Positions 55,711 through 64,000 of a stretch of 64,000 nt of DNA are shown here, one piece after another (position 1 is the stretch's first letter; each line of letters opens with the position of its first letter). The stretch comes from Parelaphostrongylus tenuis (lineage: Eukaryota > Nematoda > Chromadorea > Rhabditida > Metastrongylidae). The stretch covers positions 124,001 through 188,000 of the forward strand of contig JAHQIW010006963.1 in assembly GCA_019055375.1 (NCBI GenBank). The letters run 5' to 3'. Position numbers and translations under genes: made by a program. The notes under the pieces are model-generated. The model saw only the letters and a program-made list of their open reading frames with translations, did no database searches and was not told the origin of the DNA.

Positions 55711-55917
55711 CTCTTCAGGCGATTTATAGGCTTCTTCAGGCTACCACCTTTGTCAAGGCACAAGTTGGCGTTCGTTCTTGAGGGCTTACAAAGCTTTTCA
55801 CCACTTTCTATTTGCATAGTAGCCATCTTTTTAATTCTTTCAGACGTGGAATTGTTTTCAAGAAATAGAAAAAGGCGGTATGACACGATGAAGATTCCTA
55901 TGGATAATAACGCTGTT
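55711..55917. CDS. Splice-bounded open segment, strand uncertain
   Basis: Plus reading: acceptor CGTTCGTTTGCAG and donor GTAAGT bound exactly 69 open codons (LFRRFIGFFRLPPLSRH.. to ..MDNNAV). Minus reading: acceptor TCACTTACAACAG is followed by LLSIGIFIVSYRLFLFLENN, a hydrophobic start, then a Lys-rich soluble part ending ..SCKRTKQM and TAA. The minus protein has the more natural composition, the plus reading the better splice sites. No family recognised. Confidence 0.4.
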
Positions 55918-55944
55918 GTAAGTGAATGATTCCCTAAGATCACT

Positions 55945-57050
55945 TCCCGCAGTCAATTTTACTTTGACTTTGAAGTATTTTTAGAGCTTTCAAGATTATT
56001 TGCATCTAAATTTTCTTTGACTCTCGAACTGACTCATTCACACTGATATCCTTTTAGCTATCCTGACCCGACTAGAACGACTATTCTTCGCTTGTTGACG
56101 TTGCTGCTCTTTTCTATTCAAGATTTTCTTTTTCCGTTTTTACTTTCTTTCTTCTCCTTTCTCGCTCATGCGACGTTTTACCATATGAAGAGCCTTCCTG
56201 CTTGAGATCTCACAGACAATACCCACAACCAAATATCCACTGACCTCGGAACAGATCATATAATCCGTTGTGTTCTCCATTAGCAAACAGGAGGTGGTCA
56301 ACGGTAAAATTTATGGAATGTACTATCATAAAATAAAAGTGGCCGGCGTTTGGGCCTTCTTCAAAGCGTAGAAAATCAAATTGACGAGTAATCTACTCAG
56401 TAAGGAACTTTGTTAGCTTCAATAACAAAAGAACTGGTAGATATCGGAGAGTTTAAGCCACACTTATTTAATTAATAATTGTCAAATTGGGCTTAAATTA
56501 TATAAGTATCAAATTTGAGCAAACTTAATTTGATTTGGTAAAATTATTCAAATTCCAAAGCTTATGCATCAATTTTTTCCTACGGGAGTTATCATAGTAT
56601 TTGAGTGAGTAGATTGCATATGAATTGATTTTTCCACACTCTGAAAAAGGTAAAATCTCCCAAAAGTTAGGCAGTATTGCATTGTATTGTATTCAATAGA
56701 TTCTGTTCTAGTTAACGCGTGCATGGTTGTCAAAAAAAAAACATAAGATTTTGTGAATATTCTATTCTTAATTATCGATCCATACTTCATCATGACATCA
56801 TGCTTTCGGCGAGCCGCCAATTGTTGTTGATCGTCTCATTCGCTTAGCAATTCCTTGCAGATCCCCTCACTAGACGTAAACTACCACCAACTATCAACAC
56901 CTCACAAGCCAATTAGTATCGACAGAAATGTCATTGTATATCGAAAAATACTCCATCAAAACGACTGCTTAGTTTCTATCTTATAATATTCTTTTCGGCT
57001 TCGTCTTTCAGTCATGCAGTGATTGATTCTATAATTGATAATTAATTTGG
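55945..57050. other. No gene recognised
   Basis: AT-rich, with no supported feature. Confidence 0.4.
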
Positions 57051-57054
57051 AGGC

Positions 57055-57190
57055 AACATGTCATGTGGTCTTTTATGAACAACTTATAGAGCCCGATACA
57101 TGTGCTTTGGTCTTTACAGCCTCATCAGTCGGGAAGTACCATTCACCTTATCTAATCCTCTCGAAGGTGTTCCATTCCCTACATAGACTA
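57055..57190 (-). mobile_element. Hammerhead-bearing repeat, single arm
   Basis: Matches the 11.5 and 60.0 kb repeats: ACATGTCATGTGGTCTT, AGAGCCCGATACATG, CTCATCAGTCGGG on the plus strand, then a TCTAATCCTCTCG block also seen near 60,090. Confidence 0.6.
57092..57133 (-). ncRNA. Hammerhead motif with altered GAAA
   Basis: Stem I CCCGA/TCGGG is five perfect pairs, CTGATGA is intact, stem III CA/UG has loop CA and the triplet is GTA. The GAAA segment reads AAAG after GACC, so the core is damaged. Confidence 0.55.
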
Positions 57191-57194
57191 GGCA

Positions 57195-57840
57195 ACGACG
57201 TAGGATTCACGCGTACCGTCAAGTGAAATAAATCACTAGATCGGCACTATTCTACACTCGATTGCTCTTGGCTGGTATTTATGAAATATCACACCGCTCT
57301 TTAGAGTGCTTTCTTAGAACCACGGAAGAATCAATATAGTTATATAGTTCAATATATATTATATATTGCATAATGGTTTCTTGTATGATTTAGCACACAC
57401 CACGAAGCTGATATATAAAATTTATTTAACTAGCGTTTTAATAATCGAGGCGAACACCACAACGAAGACGAAAAATTGTGAGCAATTAATCCAGTCACTG
57501 ACTCTGAAGGAGACGAAACCTGTCGAGACGTGCCGAATAAAATTTATAGTCAACGCCGTGCTGTGTGCTAGATCATAAAAAAAACTATTATAAACGGTTC
57601 TTTTCGAGAATCAACAAAGTCGGCTTTCAAGTATTACTATCATACATTGTGATTCTATCAGCTATCTATGAAACCGAGGCAGTGCCATTACACTTCACAA
57701 ACCACTATTCTCTTGGTATGAGGTTTTTTTTCGAAACTTCATATAGCCACATTCGACTGCAACTCTCTGTGAAGAGTTTTGGAAACATCCAGAGTTACAG
57801 GGTGCTTGTGTTAAAGTGATAAATTTTGTATGGCCCTTTT
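57195..57840. other. No confident gene
   Basis: Frames at 57,366-57,578 and 57,565-57,819 (+) overlap slightly but have no motif, splice context or repeat match. Confidence 0.4.
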
Positions 57841-57844
57841 CGAA

Positions 57845-58110
57845 CACCATGAAAAAGGTACATGTGGCTCAGTGGTCAGAGACACCCTGCAAAACACATT
57901 GGTACGGTCACTCTGTCTCGCGCCACAGATTTAGCACGTTTTTCACCACTCCACGTCGACAAATTGCCAGCAAATTTGACTAGATGAACAGCAGCACCGA
58001 TTTAATTCATCAGTAGGTTAACATAAAACATCTTCTCGGCCTTTCTTACATAGATCCTGTCACCTTAGCGACATTCGATGACAATGAACTCAAATGTAAG
58101 GCGAATCCAT
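57845..58110 (+). mobile_element. S1 SINE, diverged
   Basis: Head GTGGCTCAGTGGTCAGAGAC with the S1 spacing, a poor box B, and a tail with CTCAAATGTAAGGCGAATCC. Confidence 0.45.
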
Positions 58111-58276
58111 TGAAGATAAGTAAACTCTCCAGGCTTTCACAATCGAGGTAAAAATAATTAGATGATAGCCAGCATTTGCTTTCGCATCAATATATCCATG
58201 ATGACTGGTGGTTCTTCCTGATCAAAATCTTCCAGAACTGGTATTTGCCAAGGACTACTTTGATGAAACAAAAATT

Positions 58277-58424
58277 TTTAGTTCATATTGTGATTGAATA
58301 CCCTGAAATAGCTATTTTTTGTGACGGTGACGAAATCGATGTGGAAAACTTGCCCAACTTAATCAAAACAGAAATTCCGCCATTCAGTGCGACTTATACA
58401 GTCAATACCTCGCTCTTCAAATAA
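58277..58424 (+). CDS. Possible terminal exon
   Basis: A T-rich AAAATTTTTAG ends at about 58,280, followed by ..HIVIEYPEIAIFCDGDE.., ..DVENLPNLIKTEIPPF.. and ..TVNTSLFK, then TAA overlapping AATAAAG, a polyadenylation-like hexamer. The acidic, natural composition is better than in neighbouring frames, but no partner exon is found. Confidence 0.35.
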
Positions 58425-58723
58425 AGCACTAAGTGATGAACCTTATACAGACAGTGCTGCGTAAGGTCATTAGATCATTAAGCAGCAACTGAAGCAGCGG
58501 ACACCCAGGATCACGTTATAGATATTTAGTTTAACCGCTTCGGGCGGGAGCAAAAATCGCTGCGCCCTACGCAAATCGCAAACGGTACGCGATTTTCCAA
58601 CAAGGTTCGTTTCTCCGTTCCCGAAAGTTCAGAGCTTCTCATTCCAATCGGGTTTCATTTATTTGACCGCCTTTTGCGGTGGTATGCTCCTATATTGTAC
58701 TCAGTAATGTAGAGTGCTCTACA

Positions 58724-58880
58724 GAAGCGTCGGTGGTGCAACGGTTAGCATACGCTCCCGCAAAGAGTGAGATCTGGGTTCGCATCCCGGCTGACGCAAA
58801 AGTTTTTGCACAGCACTTCTTGTCTCACTTTGATATATCACGATTTACCCTCCAAGCCCATATACTTCTAGAGCGTGTAC
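58724..58880 (+). mobile_element. tRNA-derived SINE, family S2, best preserved copy
   Basis: The first 72 bases fold as a cloverleaf: acceptor GCGTCGG/CTGACGC, D arm GTGC/GCAT, anticodon stem CGCTC/GAGTG, T arm CTGGG/CCCGG. The anticodon loop CCGCAAA would place GCA at 34-36, but position 33 is C, not the invariant T. The tail CAAAAGTTTTTGCACAGCAC is shared with other S2 copies, so it is a SINE rather than a functional tRNA. Confidence 0.75.
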
Positions 58881-58884
58881 AGCA

Positions 58885-59675
58885 TTTTGAGCATGAATAT
58901 AACACTAGTTTATTAACACTGTCTTTGGCATTCAGCCGCTTGTAATATATTGTACAGAGGGTTACGATGAAAATCTTCGAGTCTCAATAAATTTCTCATA
59001 TACTGTATTCAATGTTATCCGACGATTGAAAATCACATAACAATGAATAGTTGCCCGAAAATGGTGATACATGCTATTTTCATATTCATATATCCACTAA
59101 TACTTTACCGTGAGCATTAATCGGGATTGCAATCTTTGCCACTAGACGCACCCTGATTTTTCATGTTATGCGCATTATTTTGATTGCCCTCAGGACGATC
59201 CCCTATACCCTTTATGTTCCAAACTCTCAAAAGAACTATAATGTGACCACGTGCAAGTAGTTGTGGCCATTCACCGATAAACCACAAACCTGAAACCGAT
59301 AAACCACAAACAGTCAAAATGCATGGGTATCCTCCTCCACTTTCATCGCTTGGTATACGTGACTTTGTTGATTCCTACGAATGGTGTATAGCTCACTTAT
59401 GCGAATATTAGTCAGATACTTTTGAGTTGCAGAAGGACCCTCTGCGAAAAGCTACAAACGTTCTTGAACAATCCAGCGAGTGCTGGATACTTCTTATTTG
59501 TTCATTGCTGCTACTCAAAATTGACGATATTCGAAGATGTGCCTTCCGAAGTGGTTGCCTGGGGAAATTACGAAGTAGTTACCTTCTAAACTTCATGGAA
59601 AAAAAACACTTTAGAAACTTTGGCCAATAATGTAGTGTATTTTGATGTATTGTAATGTAGTGTAATGTAAAGTCA
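58885..59675. other. No gene recognised
   Basis: Short frames at 59,117-59,317 (-) and 59,427-59,630 (+) with no support. Confidence 0.4.
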
Positions 59676-59905
59676 CAAGCTCAACTGCTGGTCACTACAA
59701 TATCAGGTAATTCCATCATCTGACTTGCTGTGATTTATTGCTCCGCGTCGATTCCTCCATAGAGGAGTATAGCCTCAAGGGATCAGCTGAACCGAGGACG
59801 GTGTTGCTGATGAGTCTTGGTAGGACGAAACAAGCGTCTGTATAGCACTTAGACTTTATAGCCTCAAAACACGTAATATCATTATTAGATTATTAGTGTA
59901 GTGTA
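59675..59905 (+). mobile_element. Hammerhead-bearing repeat, plus copy
   Basis: The upstream block CTCAACTGCTGGTCACTACA and ATCATCTGACTTGCTGTGAT matches 36.83-36.90 kb; then the ribozyme; then GCCTCAAAACACGTAAT and TTAGATTATT as in the 36-37 kb units. Confidence 0.7.
59801..59848 (+). ncRNA. Hammerhead ribozyme motif
   Basis: CTGATGA (59,807-59,813), stem II GTCT/GGAC with loop TGGTA, GAAA (59,827-59,830), a one-pair stem III (C..G) with loop AAGC, GTC with cleavage after 59,838. Stem I has GTG/CAC distal pairs and an internal bulge. The core is complete. Confidence 0.7.
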
Positions 59906-59909
59906 TTTC

Positions 59910-60160
59910 TTCATTTCGAGTGTTTTATTAAAACCGCGCTCAAATTTCAATAGATCTCTTCATTATTATTTCAGCCAACATGTCATGTGGTCTGGTAATG
60001 GGCTCTTGTACAGCTCGATACACGTGTTTCGACCTCACAGTCTCGTCAGTCGAGCAGAACCTGTCGTCTTTTCATCTTTTTAACCAGTCCTCTCGGGTTC
60101 CCGGCATGGCATCCGGGTGACATGATGATCGGCGCTAATGTATAAGTCGAGGTAATTTGT
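59910..60160 (-). mobile_element. Hammerhead-bearing repeat, minus copy
   Basis: The plus strand runs CATTTCGAGTGTTTTATTA, CGCTCAAATTTCAATAG, CAACATGTCATGTGGTCTGG, the reversed ribozyme, then GGTAATTTG-type sequence. It matches the right arm at 11.6-11.77 kb. Only five bases separate it from the plus copy at 59,675-59,905. Confidence 0.7.
60013..60055 (-). ncRNA. Hammerhead ribozyme, complete core and perfect stem I
   Basis: Minus strand: stem I GCTCGA/TCGAGC, six perfect pairs; CTGACGA; stem II GAC/GTC with loop TGTGAG; GAAA; stem III CA/UG with loop CG; triplet GTA, cleavage expected between 60,019 and 60,018. No deviation from consensus. Confidence 0.8.
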
Positions 60161-60164
60161 TGTT

Positions 60165-61015
60165 GACTTATGTCAACTGTATAGGCTGCTGACTGTGAAT
60201 AATTTGAGTAGAAACTCTACATCACCAACAAGAAGTTTCAAAAACTTAGGTGAAGATAATGTATTCTTCCCGAAGAATCCTCAATGTGATGATGCGAACT
60301 CTATCAAGGCCTACTCCGACTATATTCTATAGTATTTTCCGGAAAAACTTCTTCTGAAATTCACACAATATAGAAAAGTGTCTTCGAATCACACTCTTAC
60401 AATTTCACCGAAAGAAATGTGAAAAAAGTTGCAAAAACGCCGCTATCCCAGTAATGTGGCTTTAGTATTTAAAAATTAGGGATTTCCACAATGAAAGGCG
60501 TTCTTTTCGACAAAAATACGCTTGTAAAACTCCCTTCAACAATAGTTTATCTTTTCGTGACATAAAGTTTTCCTAGAATCTGATTTTTTCTGTATAACTT
60601 TACCAAAACCCTTTGTGAAGTTTAAACAACGGACAATGGCACCGAAAGCAAAACGTTATCTTCCTTTCGCTGGTGTAGCATACCATGGAACTTTTTTCAA
60701 TACAAATTTAGTAATAAAATCACCATTTTTATCCTATCAAATGGCTATAAAACACTGATGAATAAAAATAATGTTCAATGACAGTTAAAAGTGAATTTTT
60801 GCAAGGATGCGTTTCTTCATGGAATATATGGAATTTTTGACACGTGATGGTTCTTTTTACTAGAAATATCTTTTTGAAAGTTCTCCTTGTGACATTCTAT
60901 TTTTCTGTAACGATTAAGTGCCTCTAACTTATGATCTTTGCTCATAGGCATCAATAAAACCTTTATTTCGAGTGTTTCATTGAGACCACGCTCAAATTCA
61001 ATAAAACCGTTATGT
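60165..61015. other. No gene recognised
   Basis: AT-rich. 60,960-61,010 repeats the TTCGAGTGTTTCATTGAGAC block of the hammerhead repeat without the ribozyme. Confidence 0.45.
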
Positions 61016-61029
61016 AGTTAAACGACGGG

Positions 61030-61345
61030 CTAACTACTTCGGGCGTGAAACGTAATTTTCTTCCTGCTCTTACACCGGTTTATGAAGACCTTTCTAAAAA
61101 AACAATGTAGCTCCAAAATTTTCCAGATTTGAGCTATCGATTGACTACTATAAAGATCAAGAAAAGCCATTCACAGATACTAGTCGAGCAAGCAAATAAA
61201 ACCGAGTTTGAAATATAATTTTATTTCCGAAACTATTAAGTAAGAAGAAGCTTTCTTAAAAATCAAGCGGTATATCGAAAATATAGATATTTTTTGATTA
61301 TCCACTAAAAGCTCAAGAAAAAAGTTTTTTTTCGCCGAAAAAGTC
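61030..61345 (+). repeat. Tandem-array units
   Basis: GGGCGTGAAACGTAATTTTC, TTATGAAGACCTTTCTAAA and GATTTGAGCTATCGATTGAC follow the unit order of the array family; a second partial unit follows from about 61,190. Confidence 0.5.
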
Positions 61346-61349
61346 TTAA

Positions 61350-62095
61350 ATAATCGTATGACAGCGCAGGTACACGTCGTACCAAATATCAATTTAATGA
61401 ATTTCTGTGCGCTTGTACGAACAGTGTGGTGGTCTTGAGAGGATAAGTGCAAAGATATACTAGTGTGTACATAAATATGTACTATATGCATCAACTGATA
61501 TAAAATTGCACAATCGGCAACTGGTGAACACGTGCCTAGCAGTAAGGCTGTGTTACGCAACTCTAAACAACCATGTTCACAGTATAATCGACCGCGATAA
61601 TCTTATTGTCATCAAAACTAAGTGTAAAGTCAATTGGTTTTGTAGTAAGCTAAAAGTCATCTGGTTCCTTTATAATCTAAAAACCTACCTTTGTACTATT
61701 TAGTTATAATATGAACAAACTGTTTCAGTCATAAATGCTGACTGAAGAATAGATCGACATTTTTTCTCAAGAAAATTGGTAATCCTTCAAGTAATTAGGT
61801 TGGTGAGTGATTATGGAGAAGATATAGACTAGACAAAGTAGCAAGATCAAAGTTCTTTTTTGCTCCAACAAAATTCTTTCTTAAACTTTTTGTTTTGTTA
61901 GACGGATAACCATCTATACCAGTGGATTTATTTTGAAATCCACAAGGCATAATTCTTTAGAAATCGGTCAATAGATTGCGATCACGGATTAAAGACAAAC
62001 TCTCTCCTGTCGGTAACGACTTACAGTAATTTAAAATCGATGTTAATCTCAAAATTTTCAGTATTAACAGAATTCAATTAGTAAACATTTTGGGT
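61350..62095. other. No gene recognised
   Basis: Frames 61,180-61,560 (-) and 61,506-61,703 (+) lack motifs. Confidence 0.4.
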
Positions 62096-62100
62096 ACTTC

Positions 62101-62729
62101 TCTATTATGGTGGCTCCACTTGAGGCCTTCTACAAAAGCGTATTCTTTATTGTTATTTGACGAGTTTATGAATATCTGATAGCTTAAATCAAGTGAATTT
62201 GAAAGATATATTTTATTTCTCATAATGCTTGTTTTTAACGCTGCACCAGTCAAAATGAAATTTTATTTTACATTTGAAGATCTCTCGTCTGATAAAAGTT
62301 ATTTAATAGCAAATCTAAGCATCAGATAGAGCAAATCTTTCTGATTTTATAAATGCTTTTTAGAAAGAATTCCTATACACACATCCTCGCCGACTAGAAG
62401 TGCTCACTCAGTGTGAAACCCAATATTTTTGGTTGTTACAAAGCTCAAAGAAGCCCTTTCCGAAAGCCAAATAAACCATTATGACTGGAACGATTTTCTC
62501 TATCTAACGATCAAAAGTTCATTGCAACAAAACTTTTATCCAGTGAGAAATCTTCGAATGAGCAACAAAATCTTATTTTGACTGGAACGACGCAAAAATT
62601 AGCTATCTGAGAAATTAAACATGGCATTGCAATTCACTCGATTTGAGCTATCGATAAACTGCAGAAGCGTTTTGCAAATGCAAAAAATACGTTTTCATGG
62701 AACGCCTCAAGTGGCGCCGCCATAATAGA
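62101..62729. mobile_element. 629 bp non-autonomous element with 25 bp inverted ends
   Basis: TCTATTATGGTGGCTCCACT.. at the left and ..AAGTGGCGCCGCCATAATAGA at the right (written with one end trimmed) are inverted repeats with few mismatches, the shared core being CTATTATGG and CCATAATAG. Inside are three or four array units of the ~160 bp family in plus orientation. No transposase. Confidence 0.6.
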
Positions 62730-62734
62730 AAAAT

Positions 62735-63600
62735 ATCAAATTTTGTTTTAGTTATTGGACGATCTGGCGTTCTTTGACGAAACATCGCCATCAACATTAA
62801 CGACAATAATCACCTTCCTTCTATCTGTAAACACAATCGCCCATCGTTTCATCACCTGCTTGTAATGATGCTTTATTTCGGCTCAACATCGATGATTGTC
62901 GATTTTCCATCCTGTTGTTTTATTTCTGGATGTTTATTTTTATGATACTGATCAGTGTAGATTTGACGTAGAATGTGTCCAAACGCCACAAAGTGTTTAG
63001 TCACCTATTGTCGCGCTGTCAATTTTCCATTATATCCAGTCGACATTACCGAGTTCTCCAAATTAACAGATAATTTCTTGCTTCAAAAATATTCCGGTAT
63101 GCGCCTCTTGTGACAGCTCGCAAATTCGACTTTCATTAGACCTCGGCATGGATGTTGAAAAATGTCCTGGGAGATGTCCTTTTCTTCAAATAAAATTTGC
63201 GATAGGTTAGTATTTGTCCATTTAACTTTAGTAGCTTAAGCTCCGGCGACTTTGCCATTCTAGAGCCTGAAAAGCGTATCATATCAAACCATATCCAATC
63301 ACACGGCTTATACTTCTTTCACTTGGTGACAATCTAATGAGGAAGTCGCCATTCACCTAGTGCTTAAACCCACCATTCAACCAATCTCGCACAAGCTTCC
63401 TTTGGGAAAAAGAGCAGTTCGTAAAATATTCTAGCATAGTTATCGCGCGAAAATTCGAAGTATTTTCAATTGTTAGAAACTATGGTGCTAGTCAAAAGCC
63501 ACGTAGTGGCCATCTGCCTTCATACTAGAATCTCACAAGATGCGATAAGTCACACATTCGAATATTTGAGTATTTTGAAAAGTTTCTAAATTTATCAACA
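62735..63600. other. No gene recognised
   Basis: 63,300-63,400 weakly resembles the flank of the 57.1 kb hammerhead repeat (GAGGAAGTCGCCATTCACC), but without a ribozyme core. Confidence 0.4.
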
Positions 63601-63604
63601 CGTA

Positions 63605-63900
63605 GCCACAGGGACGCGCGTGTGGCAGTGTTTGAGAGGTGCACTGCGACGCACGCTTTGTTGTGCTCTGATACCGCGCCCTAAGCTCTCAAAGTCTTCC
63701 ATCTTTTAGGTCGGCGATTTCGTAGCAGTAATATTTGTGAAAATAGCAGCGCTGACTTGACATTGGTAGGCCACAGCGAGTCATCGTAAGGGCCAAATAA
63801 GCACTATTCACTTCAAACGATGTTTGATGAATCGAGTGCATGGTGCATCTCTCAAGAATTTATCAATTCGGGAAGCTTTATCTTCAGCATTATACGAATC
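63605..63900 (+). mobile_element. S1 SINE copy
   Basis: Head GCGTGTGGCAGTGTTTGAGAG, body TCATCGTAAGGGCCAAATAAG, GAGTGCATGGTGCATCTCTC and GGGAAGCTTTATCTTCAG, collinear with the 3741 copy. Confidence 0.65.
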
Positions 63901-64000
63901 CAAAGTGCTCGTCTTCAAGTGAGAAGTGAAAAAGGCACTGTCACTTGGTGGTTATTAGATGCGACCTTGTCGTGAAAAATCGCGTTATTTTAGAGTTCAT

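Noticed and set aside
58724..58796. Functional tRNA-Cys gene
   Set aside because: C at position 33 and a tail shared with several S2 SINE copies point to a SINE.
1..64000. CRISPR array, bacterial operon or prophage
   Set aside because: No regular direct repeats with unique spacers, no ribosome-binding sites and no dense gene packing; introns and SINEs show a eukaryote.

Overview
The window is AT-rich eukaryotic DNA with no bacterial-style gene packing. It fits a repeat-laden nematode genome. The best guess is a strongylid parasite such as a hookworm, which I infer from the RTE, Penelope-like and mariner families, short exons in long introns, T-rich TTTTCAG acceptors, and an F-box gene whose start codon directly follows an AG acceptor, as at a spliced-leader site. 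Nearly all longer open frames are decayed transposon pieces; only two host genes can be supported.

Layout: 1-6,900 holds no certain gene, but microsatellites, tRNA-derived SINE copies and a ~780 bp foldback element. 6,975-15,543 (+) carries exons of a single-pass membrane protein with a Cys cluster and a proline-rich tail, including one GC-AG intron and two phase-compatible 3' ends; the two 5'-most exons may belong to a separate gene. 14,169-14,447 is an unexplained open frame. 18.7-19.2 kb is an inverted SINE pair. 19,741-21,731 is a Penelope-like element (PLE, +). 23,230-27,870 is an old RTE (+) split by a second PLE (-) at 25,051-27,441 with an 11 bp target duplication. 29-36 kb holds further PLE and RTE relics. 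36.4-37.2 kb is a cluster of hammerhead-ribozyme repeats. 37,693-40,005 is an F-box gene (+). 40,165-43,580 is the best preserved RTE (+), flanked by two 5'-truncated antisense RTE ends. 45-51.4 kb has two mariner relics and a second RTE lineage. 52-63 kb is mostly foldback/tandem repeats, SINEs and more hammerhead repeats.

The most interesting signal is the density of hammerhead-type self-cleaving motifs, in two architectures. PLE terminal repeats carry a compact form whose stem III is the self-complementary ACGU, expected to act as a dimer. A separate short repeat family, seen at 11.5, 36.4-37.2, 57.1, 59.8 and 60.0 kb, carries hammerheads with a real short stem III and arranges them in inverted or direct pairs. 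Several have a complete catalytic core and fully complementary stem I. This looks like a small non-autonomous, retrozyme-like family living beside PLEs. The link between the two is inference.
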